A stretch of 64,000 nucleotides of DNA from Gymnorhina tibicen. Lineage: Eukaryota > Chordata > Aves > Passeriformes > Artamidae. The translations under genes and the position numbers were made by a program. How positions within the stretch are numbered: the first letter of the stretch is position 1; each line of letters opens with the position of its first letter. The DNA lies in contig VXAZ01000373.1 of NCBI GenBank assembly GCA_013399875.1, positions 823,564 to 887,563 of the forward strand, given 5' to 3'. The notes below the pieces were generated by a model that saw only the letters and a list, made by a program, of their open reading frames with translations, searched no databases and was not told the origin of the DNA. Of the stretch, positions 1 through 11,745 are shown piece by piece.

Positions 1-493
1 TTATGAGAGTCTTTAGTCACCAGACAGATAACACACATGTAATGGACTTGCTGCTAACGTCAAAGTCATACACAACTGCCACTTTATCATATACTGTTTA
101 CTTTTTAATATCTGTGCATAACTATAAAAGAACATATTCCTAAGCCAGTACTGGGATTGCCATCCTTACTGAGACCACGGATTTGAATATCCCTGTTGAG
201 TACAAAATGCAAACCCAGACAAAATGCAGTTATAAAGCAATGTAAGCCCTTAAGCAATAATAAAACACAAAGAAACGTACTTGAGATGTTACCCCTCATT
301 TCTTGCAAAGCAAGCTCATATTTAAGTTCAGATGGACCAGGTTAACAATCACTATTTTTAATGTTAAAATGCCCTGGGGAAGTTATAAACTCACCAAATA
401 TGCTGCTAAACTTACTTTATATTGTGTGCAGCTGTATGGCTTCATACCAGTGACCAAACTTCCTAAGTGGGCCAGTGAAGTAAAAGACGCTCT

Positions 494-527
494 CCCTTCC
501 CCCCTCACACCCTTCCCCCCATCCCCC
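494..527 (-). promoter_or_regulatory. G-quadruplex motif on the minus strand (C-rich on plus)
   Basis: The plus strand has C runs at 494-496 (C3), 499-504 (C6), 510-512 (C3), 515-520 (C6) and 523-527 (C5), separated by 2 to 5 bases. Read on the minus strand this is five G runs of at least three with short loops, which meets the standard G3+N1-7 quadruplex rule with a run to spare. If GMDS transcription crosses this point, the G-rich strand is also the RNA sense. Motif presence is direct; any function is inference. Confidence 0.6.
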
Positions 528-3276
528 ACAACAATGACTTACTTGTCACAGGAATTTAATTTATTTCAGTAGTTTGTTAGGCTACTATTCAGTTCTGACT
601 TTCCCTACCTCTCTTACCCTACGTTTTTGCATCTGGTAAGGTCAGGATGAAGGAAGAGATAAGGCAGGAGAAGTACTAAACATGAATGACATTTTTCCCC
701 TTAGAGCAGTCATTGCTATGAGACATAAAGGTCAGATTTCAACCAATTTTGAATTACGCTATATGTACTGCTTAATGCGGATTTATTTTATATTCACATT
801 AGAAGTCTTTCCCTAGAACCATCCAGCATAAACAACTCCACGAAACTAATTATCAAGCTAAACCCCACATTTTTCCTGTTTTTTTATATTTTTTCTTTTC
901 CTTTTGATAGATCAAACCTATAAGCCCGCAACATTTCTTTCTTGCAGCAAATGTATTTTCCTGCAACTGCTTCTATAGCCTGCATTGGAGGTCTGAAAGG
1001 AGGAGGTCTGGCTTGTGGATTTGGGTTTTGTGAAGTTAACAAGGAGGCCGTTATGAGAAGGAGCTTTGGCACGCCATGGCTCATTGGCAGTGATTAATTG
1101 GCCGACATAGTTTCACAGGATCCATTCTGACATCTAGACACAGACCTCACCTAGGAAATCGCCAAGTGGATATCGATACTGCATCGCCAAACTTAGCATC
1201 ACAAACTCTTTAAGGCTATTTTAGGCTTTACTGGCAGAAACTGGCTTCTCTTGAAGCCTCGGCGAGGATAAATGGCCATCAATGAAATAATTACTTAAAA
1301 ATGGATTTCAGGCTGGATAATAAAAAAATAAATCCATGTGGTCAGAGCAATAAGGAAAAACCATGTCAGGCTGAAATGTCTTTAAGAAAAACAGGCTCAG
1401 TAAAACAGCAGACTGAATGCAAATTAGATAACTGCTATCAGCAGTGCGGCAAGGGGAAAATGCTCTCCTCAGTCTGGTTTGAAAATTTGTATTACTTTTG
1501 ACCACTAAATAAAAATATAATTATTGTTGCGCTTTTTTTTTCCCCCCCACAAAATGAATGCATTTCCAAAGCTCCCAAGACACCTAGATAAATATAGCCA
1601 ACCAGCTTCTAGCTAGGTTCAAAACAGATGCTTTAAAAATCATTCAGAACTTCAGTTAGAGCACAGAAGAAAATTTATTTTGCTACATTTTATAGTAGAC
1701 CCAGTTTTCATTGTAAAGAATAGCTGTCTTATTCAAGAAGAACCCTGACTGAAACCAGATTTCTTTTTTAATTCAACAAGTTTAAATATACCATTAGTGC
1801 TTTAACTTGATTTGATTAGAAGCCTTTTAAAATCTTCCCATAAGATACATGTTTGTTAAAAAGTAATTCTGTGTGCTTCATGTACAAGATCAATCATCTG
1901 CCCTGTCCTGTTGGTGACCAAATCCTCAGCATGCTGTTGGCAGAGAAGTGAAGGAGAGGGCAACATTAAGTCACAACGAGGCATCCTGTCACTAAGTAAA
2001 CACTGTTGTGGAATGACATTAGATGAAAGAATGATGAAATAAATGCAACTATTCCAAGTCTGGGTATGTGAAAACAAGCGGTAGGAACAGCTACCATAAC
2101 CGTTCAGTGCCTGGCCTTGAGGTAGGATCAGGCTTTCAATCAGATTAGCTGAGGGCCACTAGCACAAAGAAGGTATTTATCAGATGTACACTGACTTGAT
2201 AAGCAGTTCACAGGTAAATAAGGAGGGCAACATTTGCATCACCATTAACAGTAAATTAACAGCTTAGCTCAGGGCTGCTGTAACCTCAAAGTTCAGTGTG
2301 TTGGTTCCTTACACTGTAACTATTCCATTATTGTCTCTGTGAAAGATTTAGTGGTTTTTTATTTACTTATTTATTTATAGGGTTAACAAAGCCTACATAG
2401 CACCAAACGTAATACAGACCTCAGGTTACAGAGAGAGGCTTTTGGGAATACTGACCATCTTCCTTTGTTCTGGGTTAAAACTGAATCAGCATCACTGGAA
2501 ATGCTGATTTCTGACTTTTCTTGTTCCTACGCTTGCACTTTTCAGTGCCGTAGCCATACAAAAATGTATTCCTATGGTCCAGAAGTCATTTTCCGCCTAG
2601 AGTCGTTGCTTAATAAAAGTCTACAGTTAGAAAAAACTTATTTGCTTTAGAATACCTTTTCTTTTAAAGAGCAATATTTCATGGAAATGTATCTGTTTCA
2701 GTGAAAACATTCAGGATGGAATTTCTAGTGGGTGTGAGAAAGAGTTCAGCATCAAAATGAACACAAGTCCCAAAGCTCCTCTCCCCTCCCTTAAAATGAA
2801 ATTGTTGCTCTCTGACCAGCCCTGACTCTGGTGGAGTTCTAATGGGACAACTGCACACTTTGAGAGCTGAAAACACATATGCCAGTCCATTAGACTAGAT
2901 TTAAAGCACCTCTTAGAAAGAAAGATAGAGCTATCCCAAACTCTAGTCATCATTTTTATGAACTAAAAGCAAAACTCGTATCCAAGACAAAAAAATTATG
3001 CAAATCCTGTTTGTCTCAAACTAAACACCAAGAACGAAAGATGAGAACAGGCACATATTCAGCCATCCTATAAGCAAACCATGTCTATCACAGAAAATCT
3101 GAATTCACAGGCAGGCATTGAGGTCACTGGAGCAGGAGCTTAAGGAGCCCAGACTCAGGCAAAACATGAAGCTGAGGACTTAGAGTTCCCTCTAGGAGAT
3201 TATTACTGGCTCTACTTCTAACATTATACCATTACTGTATTATACATAGATTGAAAGTCACCTCTGTGATGTGTAG

Positions 3277-3312
3277 AGGAAGGAGATTGATCTGGAGGAA
3301 GGAGATCGATAT
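3277..3312. repeat. Imperfect 18-bp tandem duplication
   Basis: Two adjacent 18-bp units, gaggaaggagattgatct and gaggaaggagatcgatat, differ at two positions. It is a local slippage-type duplication with no sign of function. Confidence 0.8.
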
Positions 3313-6300
3313 GGAGTAGAAACAACTATGAAAGAAGGCCAAACAATTAACCAGTCTATAAAGTTTGCAAAGCCAAAAATAACTCGTTTAATTTTATGAT
3401 GCAAATTCTTACTCAAATAAAAAACATCCTGTCTTTTGCAACTGTTTGAACTTCACAATTATTAGAAGTCAAATTAGGATTAGAAGACATTGGACAAAAT
3501 TTAAGCAAGAAGGGCAATACTGCCGAGCCAGTGTTGAGGGCTACTGTGCAGGCATATGAATGTGTGAGAACTCTGTGCTTAAGCAGTAGCTAATAAAAAA
3601 AAAAAATCATTTATGGAAATTTTTTACATGTTGTAAATAGCTCATGCATGTTGCAACTTGTTATAATTTGGGGATTTCACTGGCTGTCCCCCAGCTTATT
3701 CAGGCAGAGTGTGAAAAGCAGCGTGCAGAAAAAAGTTACAAGGTCCTTTAGTAAGTAATGGGGATTTTTTCCATTTTTCCAATGCACAACAAATAAATTG
3801 TCTCACTGTGGTAGTACTGAATGTAATAGGCAGTAATGAGTAGTCCAGGCTGGTTTTGGTTAGATGCTGTGGTCTTGACTGTCTCCCTGGTGTTAGGCTG
3901 CCCCTGCATGTCACTGCTGAGGCAGAATGACAAAGGGAGACCTTGGTGAGGACCTATACAGTTCTGGGGGGGATGTATCCTGCCTTCTCTGCAATAAAAG
4001 TAACCCTGAAATCCAACCTACACAAAATAGACAAGTGGGCATAGAGGGCAGGAATGTACCAAGACTCCAGTATAAAAGATGTTTTGCAGAAGTTGTGTTC
4101 CCTACATCAGCCAGACATGGGACATGCTCTTTTTGCCATATGCTTGCAGGTGTATGAACAGAGTGAAGCATAAAGTATTTTTTAATACTATCTTCCTCTG
4201 CCTACCTCTTCCTAGAGGCGGAATTTCTCTACAGAGGATAAAAAATGTCATTACATTTGCAAACATTAGAACTATTTGACACTAGACAAGACGCAGCAGA
4301 AAAATTTTTGTATACAGCAGACAATTTCCAACTGATTTCAGTAGGAGCTGGATCAGGACTTCACTGATGAGGAGGAAGACGATGACAAGAGGAAAGAGTG
4401 GCAATTCTACAGAATACTCCTTCTCTATAAGTCAAACCAGTCACAAGTGATCCATCTGATATCTGAAATGATAATCCGTTCATTAAACAAGGTCAAGCTA
4501 ATGTAACATTTTTGGTATGACTGTAATGTGTTAGAGAAAAAAAATTCTTAGTACAGTTGCTTCTACTGTATACAACAAATATAAGCAAAAAGTAATGGGA
4601 AGAGATATACCAGACAATTTCAGTATAGACTTTAGACACGCATAACACTCCTTAAAGCTTAGTGAACGTTATCTGTGAAATCAGACTAACACTGAATCTA
4701 AATTGTTCAGCTTGAACCTAGCTACAACCAAATAACAACCAAAATGTTCTATCTTAAGTATTTTTTAATATTTGTACAGAAGAAGCATGATATGTGCAGT
4801 TGCATTTATTTAGGAATTAACTGTTCCAAAAACTTGATCCAAGAGCATTTTTCTCCAGTTAGTTATAATAGCTTTTAATTTAAAATACCTACACCAGTTT
4901 CTCCTGGGATGTAGAAAAGTAACTTACTGTGTGAGTAGCAGAGTTCAATCACTACTTCTGCTTGTGTAACACTAGAAAAGGTAATCTGTTGAGGATTCAT
5001 GTCTAATGTGAGTGTTTCTAACAGGAAAGTTGAGTTGGACAGGTTTCGATAGAGTAGCGTTTGCCTACTGCAGAAACACAATGACTGTTGTAGACACTAA
5101 TATTAAGTCATAGATCATTACCTGCAATTTGAATGCTCTTGAGCAGAAAAGACTCTGCTAGAGAGACTAGTACAAAACATCTAAACCAATACCATCTGCA
5201 AGAAATAAAATTCATAAGGTGGTAGAGAAGGTATTCAGAGTTCTGCAAAACAACACAAGCATGCATGCACAGTATCTAGATGGATAACAAAATAAAATGC
5301 ACCTAGATGAACACAGTTAAATAAAATAAATATCTATTCCTTGAATTAGATAAATCACAATGTAGTATTAACTTGGCAATGCAAGGAGTGTAGATCCAAG
5401 GAATTACTACTTCACATAATAGAAAGAAAAATGAGGAAACTCCAATTTTAGACACTAAACTTAACAACTTCTAATTCTTATCTTTAGGTCTTGATAACCT
5501 TTGTTACCTTTATAGCTTTCAACTATGCCTACCTACGACCTGGAAAATGAATTAGAGTTGCCCATTAGTCATTTTCTGGTCTCTGAATCTTAAATCATAC
5601 TTTTGTTTATTCTAACCTTCACATGAAAACCCGCTGTTAAAAATGTACAGCCCAATGTTTTACTCTTAACAGGGAAAATAAAAAAAAGTGACAGGTAAAA
5701 TTAAATGTTTCAGATGTTTTCTTTGGAAAGTTACATCTCAACTATTTTGTGGGGGAGGATAAATGAGGCGAGATCATTTTAACATACTACCTCAGTAATA
5801 TATGCAGAGTGCCTCAGGAAATGTAAGAACTGTTGGCCCTATAAATGAAAAATTAAGAGGAAGACAACTATTTATTTCATTAGTCATCCATATTTCTACT
5901 TAGAATCATTGAATAACCTGAAGGCTCCAGCTGGCTGAAGATTCCTTGTGATCTCAGAAATCAGGAATACTTAACCAATTTTTTTAAGATAACATTCACT
6001 TTATTTTTCCCTCAAGACACAGTTGTATAAGTTTTCTGGAATTTTAGAATACGTTAAGATACATTTGAATTGCTGTTATTTTTACTTGCAAATATACACA
6101 GCAGTTTTTATGGGCTAAAAAACTCTATTCCACTTCCCAGTGTATACCTCTGTTTCCAGCATCCAACCATTTCTACCATGTATCTCACAGAGTAATTTAG
6201 GCAAATAATATCTTTTTTTTTTCTAATTCTAGTAACTCCTTATTTTCCACTCTGATATTTTGGAGTACATTTATCAGTATAAAACACACTATCTTAAGCA

Positions 6301-7423
6301 CACACATCCACTATTAAAATCTAACAGGCTCCTTGGCAATTTGAACTGTGACTGTAACCTCCAGTTACATGAATGATTTCCGTGATGGGAAAACACCTTG
6401 AACATCTGTACATGTCTTTCATTTGGCACTTTATTTATGAAATTATTGGTCAAAATACAGTTTACCTTTTCTAAATTTCAAAGAAGCAGACCGTGATAAC
6501 TGGTTTTGCAATCAGATATTTCAAATCATCATTGCAGGGTTTTTTTGTTTTTAGGGAGTTATATTTAGGTCTGAAAGCACAGGTCAAATATTGCCATGAC
6601 TCTTCAATTTTTTTTTTGTTACAATATGCTAGTTAGAAAAAAAAAATCTGAATTAAGCCATTTTTGGAGGAGTCTAATATTTTAATGAGTCCTCAAAAGA
6701 AAAAAAAGCAACAAAACTTTCAGAGCTTTCAAAGCACCAATTTGTAATAACCAAATATTTTAAGAAAGATATGCTCCACCTGGAACTCAAAAGGCAAAAT
6801 GAAATCATATCACCACAGTGAACAAGCTTTGTCCTTACTTGTGTCTTTTAAAGATATGTTTATTCGAAATTAATATTTGAAAATAATTTAGGAATGAGTA
6901 AGTGTTGATGACTATAACACATATTCAGAATATTTTTTCTAAGTTATAAATAAAATTAAAGATGGATTATAGTATACCTACTTGTGCTGGGAATCGTATC
7001 AATTTTTTTTTTTTAACAGCTATATTTATTTTTAACAGCTACAAAGAGCCTTAAGAAATCATGACCATGGTCAAGAGACACATGTGCATCCATAAATTTT
7101 CATGCACATTTCATGCCCATTAGTACTAGGTCCCTTGTGTGAAAAAAATTAACATGGCTTCAGAGCAAGAAAGGAAAACATATCCAGTGTTGTATTACAA
7201 ACAATAAGCTCAATATTCTGTGATGCACTTAGAATAAATCATAGAGATTTGCAAGATCTGGCCCTGCAAATCTCCATCAAGCACATTCACCCAGAGTCCC
7301 ACTGAAATTACAGGGCCTATTCTCGTGAGCGCAGAATAATGGACACTTCAACTCTTCGGTATCCTATTTTTATGTCATCTAGTACATCCCAGATCTGAAG
7401 GGCTATGCTTCTAAAAGCTCATG

Positions 7424-7482
7424 GGAGTTGGACTCAATCACCCTTATGAGTCCCTTCAGACCTGAGATATTCTATAATTTCA
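7424..7482 (+). mobile_element. CR1 LINE 3'-end fragment
   Basis: A stub of a CR1 retrotransposon 3' end. It contains gagttggactcaatca, then gtcccttcaga and gatattctataattt, matching the usual avian CR1 ending of the type 'gttggactcgatgatcc ... gtcccttcca ... gatattctatgatt'. Only about 60 bases are recognisable and they are diverged, so this is an old, severely 5'-truncated insertion with no coding part. Confidence 0.75.
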
Positions 7483-8489
7483 ATCTTTTTACAACACACA
7501 AGACCAGAAAAAAAAAAAAATCTAAACCAAGTAAATATCACAGCGCGTTACACAACCATAACCATACAAGATTTACTCAAAAGAGTGGAAGTCAAGAAAC
7601 AGAACCAAAAACTGGGGGTGATCTTACTAAGAAAAAAGAAGGGCAAACCTTGGGACTTTTAGCACCACCTTTAAAATGAGAAAAAGACTTATCAGCCAGT
7701 ATTCCTTGGATACTCACTATTCTAACAAATTGGAAATTTGATCTCCACCTTGGCCTCTACTGTGATGTCTGTAAAACAGATTCCTGTCAGGAATTCACCC
7801 AGGTAGTGAATCTCCTGTTGCCTTTTCTAGCATGTTGCTTTTTGACTGGACAAAGAGCACAGAGATATTTTATACACTGTAAATTCAGATGATCTTTCAC
7901 CCTCCCTCCCCCTTGTTTAAAATACGGTTGTTCATGCACAATTGCTTTCCGTTTTAACATAAATATGATTTGATCTTTGCTACAGGATCAGATTTTTTTG
8001 CTCCTGTTTCCAATATGATTGTATTGATCGTGCACTATGGAGAAATGGGAAAGTTAAGTTTGAAACAATTTTTCTTTCAGAAACTTGACATCAGCTGTTA
8101 CGTGCTTTCTCGCAGCTTTCATAGTAAGCTGTGGTTTTAACAAACTTTTGAGTGATTATTATTTGAATAATGTCTACATTTAGGACTGTTTTTTCATGTT
8201 TTAAAACTTGAAGCAAATTGCACTAGCACTTACTTGTTACTTTTATTAATGCACAGCCCTGTTTTAGGTACAGTCCCGTGCTGCTTCTTACCCCGCTACT
8301 CCATATATGTGGTTTTTTCCCACTTCATTCGTATCCTTTTTGCACTTTTTGCGTGCTTCTTTTTGCATTCTCTTTTATTTTCACACCAGTCAGCTTTGGG
8401 AAAACTGACAGTGAATGAATGAATGAAAGTGTTGTGAATCATACCTAAAAACACCTGGTAAAGGTTTATTTTATGGCATCAAATAAAAA

Positions 8490-8661
8490 TGCTGAAAAAT
8501 ACCTGTCAAACGATATTTTTTTTTAAACTAGAAAACCAGAAGCTTGAAACACAGTGGAGGAAAAAAAAAAAAAANNTGCTAAAAAATACCTGAAAAACGA
8601 TTTTTTTTTAAAAACTAAAACACCAGAAGCTTAAAACACAGTGGAGAAAAAAAAAAAAAAA
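8490..8661. repeat. Near-duplicate 85-bp units flanking a 2-base gap
   Basis: Unit 1 is 8490-8574 and unit 2 is 8577-8661; both are 85 bases and are separated by two undetermined bases at 8575-8576. Both run from tgct, through aaatacctg, a T run, ccagaagctt and acacagtgga, to a long A run. The differences mostly replace another base with A or T in unit 2. The arrangement suggests an assembly artefact at a poly-A tract, though a true tandem duplication is possible. Confidence 0.85.
8575..8576. other. Assembly gap (two N)
   Basis: Two undetermined bases follow a run of 14 A. The true sequence length across this point is unknown. Confidence 0.99.
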
Positions 8662-9799
8662 GAAAGAGGTGTAAATTTACAAGAAGGTAGGCAATGGTGA
8701 TAAAAAGTTATTTTGCAAAAGTTAAAAAAAATGAACAAGATTAAATGACATTAAAAAATATCCAAGTCTTCATTTGATTATCTTTAATCTAATTATAAAA
8801 AGGAGCTGCTTAGTTCCCTGCAAAACAAGGAGACCTTAGATGGTTTAAGCAGAAAAAACAGAGGCTAGCGCAGCAAAAATAGTGCTAAATTAAAGCACTT
8901 GGAGGCCAAGGGCTTTGAACCTGGGTTTAAGCAGTCATTCCAACCTTGTGAGGCAGGGACTACAGAAGTTTGGGCTCCTGCTAACAGAGCCCTCATTGTT
9001 TCACCAGGCAGCTAGAAAAATGCTGCTTTATATCTCCTCACACCACAAGCCCTGCACACATAGCCTAGGAGGAGAAGGAGTCCGAGGGTGTGCTATCCAC
9101 TGAAAAGCCATTTTTCCGCTATAAACTACCCCATGCTCCAGCCCTGGCTCGCCAACGGCGCTAGCGGGATGTTATGATGGTGCATAATTTATAACTGGAA
9201 ACTTCTGATTTATGTGGGATTTGGGGCATTTGTGTGCCCACCCTCCCAACCTTCCCTCCTTCACTCAACCCTGGGCACGTCAAGGTGAAACCTTCAAACT
9301 GCAGAGCCAAGGTATCCACTGCGCTAGTGGATAAACACTGCACAGTTGAAAGTTCGGTTATTCCACACCTGTTTAATATGTTTATTCAGTAATTAAAGAT
9401 TAATGCTTATTCCAGACCAGATAAATATATACTGTACACATGCCTGCATTCTGTAAGGAACAAAGATTTAACTGTATTGGGCTACTTCAGGGTACTAAAA
9501 CATACAATTTTAAAAAGCCTAAGCCGTGTCACATTTGGGCTGTGCTATAAATTACAATACATACATTGGTAAAAGACGCTAACACTAAGTCAGTCGGAAG
9601 AATTACCAAAGACAGTTTAGAGACAGGTCACTATTTATTTGCATGGCTTGTAATTACGGCTATTTGCAGAGACAGCTATGGTTCATTGCTCTTCTGCAGC
9701 AAACTCAACTGAAGGCATACGTGATGATGTTTGCATGATTTAGACTTGCTGAACCTGTAGTAAAATGTATTAGGCTGAAGTTCTGCAAAATATTTTATT

Positions 9800-9838
9800 T
9801 ATATATATGTACATATATATAGATAATATGTACATATT
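9800..9838. repeat. Paired ATATGTACATAT palindromes in an AT-rich tract
   Basis: Positions 9800-9821 form a perfect 22-bp palindrome centred on GTAC. Positions 9825-9838 form a second perfect 14-bp palindrome with the same core. They lie in a wider TA/CA-type tract extending to about 9855. Such tracts can extrude cruciforms and are often length-variable. Confidence 0.85.
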
Positions 9839-10970
9839 TTTATATACATAGCTACAGACAAAAACATTCTTCATATGTATAGACCCAGAGAGAAATTATA
9901 TATATACACACACATAAATTAAGAAATCTGTAATAAGCTTTCCATATGCAAAAATATACATAAAATGAGACCTCAGTGGATGCATTGTCAAAGAAGTACT
10001 TTCGCAATGATTGAAACAGACTCTTTTCCTTAAAAAATGCCCAGCTTAATAAATAGATGTAACATAATGAATCTCACCTAATTTTTTTTTTTTTTAATGC
10101 ATAAGGGAATGGAGATATTCTGCTAGCATCCTGTTACATTTTAAGGGAAGCTCTACACGTACCTTTCATACGGCTCTTTTGAAAAAGATCTGTTTTCCTG
10201 GTTCCAAACTCGCTGTGTTGTATACTGTGGAGGTTGGAAGCAACATCTTCACAGCCATAGAGGACCATGGGAATAGCTGAATCATGTCTGTCTGCTGAAT
10301 TCATACCAATTATGCTAATTCTGTAATTTCAATTACTTGAGGTAATCAAATACAATTTAGTTAACTCTGCTTATTATAAAGTTCATAGGCTTATAAACAG
10401 AAGCATCTGAATAGTAGAAGATTTTAATTGTATCATTTAGGATGTTACAGTGCTCAATTACACTTACAAAGCTGGCAAACTAGTATGCTTGCTGTGCTGA
10501 AACTAAACCGCTGCTAAAGAGCACATAATTAAAATATATTTTAGGTGGTTTTGTTATTTGTAGCTCCAAATCAGAACAGCAGCTTATGATGTTCTTAGGG
10601 TTCAATCAAGAGGTCTTAAGCAAGACTAAAGAATATACTTCAGTGAAATTATCAGTCTTTTTAACACACACTCTGTGTTGGATTCTGTTTTGCACTGGTA
10701 ACACTTCAAGTCTCTTTTAAGGAGAAGGGGTCAGCCAGTACCAACCTTTTTGAAGCTTTTACTCACTGCATGCCTTGAGCTTGCTCCCTTTCAGTAGGGG
10801 CAGAAAGCTCTGTACACCTGGATGGAGACTGAGGCAAGACCTGCACAGGATGAAGGACAATCTCCAACAAAGGCCCATTAGCCCACTCACCAGCTAGCAG
10901 AAGAGAAAAGGGTCTGGACAACTCACATGTAGCAAAGGTCTTCTAGGTCTGTTTTTTTACATTGTTTTTG

Positions 10971-10994
10971 GATATACCTGCTGATATACCTGCT
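10971..10994. repeat. Perfect 12-bp tandem duplication
   Basis: The unit gatatacctgct occurs twice in direct succession with no mismatch. It looks like recent replication slippage. Confidence 0.85.
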
Positions 10995-11630
10995 GATGCA
11001 GTTCTTTTCACAGAAGCTGTATACATTTTACTTTGTCTAGCATTTTCTAGATGACATGACAAACAAGTCAGAGGACAATAAGAACGAGTGCATGTGTTCA
11101 AAAAGAGCAAGTTTGCTAAAGAACTACTGTAAATTCCCAAACTGCCTCCTATGTGCAATGGCACAAATTTCTGACCAGTCATCTTGTCCCCTTTCTCAGA
11201 AAAATAAAAATACAGGAAGTGTTCTCAGCTTTAAGAAAATACACCCCAAATTGTAGTGGTATACACTTCACAGACGTGAAGCACACATGCATTTGTAGCA
11301 GTGTCTGCATAACCAAGTACAGTGGTCCTTCTCAGAACCATAAAGGTAAATGCAAGGATAAAAATCATTAAATACAAGCCACAAAACCACAAATTAAAAT
11401 CCAAACAGCAGTAGTATTTCATGTTCCAGACTTGCGAAATGATGAGCTTCCTTCCATCTCTTCCACAATGCAGCAGGCAGAAGGGCAGGCAAACAGAAAG
11501 GAATTATATATCAGAAAAGTCCTGACCCATTCTTGGCTTTCACAATGTCCTTGGAATAGCACAGAACATCAGTAACTGGACACAAACAAAAGGTGCTGCA
11601 GATTCAAGCCTCAAATCAAGGTTTTAGTCC

Positions 11631-11745
11631 ACAGAATCACAGGCTTGGTTTGAAGGGACCTCTTGAGGTCATCTGGTCCAGGACTCTGCTCAAAGCAGAA
11701 CAACTTCAAAGTTAATCGAATGTCTTGGTTAAAGCATTTGATCTG
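11631..11745 (-). mobile_element. CR1 LINE 3'-end fragment, minus strand
   Basis: The plus strand shows cacagaatcacaggc, ttgaagggacctcttgag, gtcatctggtcca and ctgctcaaagcag, then aacttcaaagtta. This is the reverse complement of the avian CR1 3' end, in the subfamily whose internal phrase is 'caacttcaaagttagatcaggttgctca'. Similarity fades after about 11740. It is 5'-truncated and non-coding. A minus-strand open frame overlapping it is incidental. Confidence 0.85.

Larger units (their letters stand above)
1..7423 (-). other. GMDS: GMDS intron 3' of the exon (distal part), unique AT-rich DNA
   Basis: No gene or transposon is recognised. The region holds the C-rich tract at 494-527 (listed separately), a T/C homopolymer junction at about 1531-1549, a (TTTA)-type run near 2360-2379, an imperfect 18-bp tandem duplication at 3277-3312, an A run near 3595-3606, and a T12 tract near 7003-7014. 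The phrase tttttaacagcta occurs twice within 7000-7041. Open frames of 60-90 codons occur on both strands without similarity to known proteins. The block is intronic only by inference, because the GMDS exon lies about 47 kb away. Confidence 0.6.
7483..11630 (-). other. GMDS: Intronic block with simple repeats and an assembly gap
   Basis: No gene recognised. Contents: an A13 run near 7508-7520, a CCCTCCCTCCCCC run near 7901-7913, a (GAAT) run at 8412-8427, the gap-flanking duplication (listed), a TAAT/octamer-rich stretch at 9530-9780 (see findings), AT palindromes at 9800-9838, a T14 run at 10082-10095, and a perfect 12-bp tandem pair at 10971-10994. Open frames are short and unsupported. Confidence 0.6.

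Noticed and set aside
10221..10260. Possible CR1 phrase (ggaggttggaagcaacatc)
   Set aside because: Only the short gttggaag core matches, and the bases around it do not follow the CR1 consensus.
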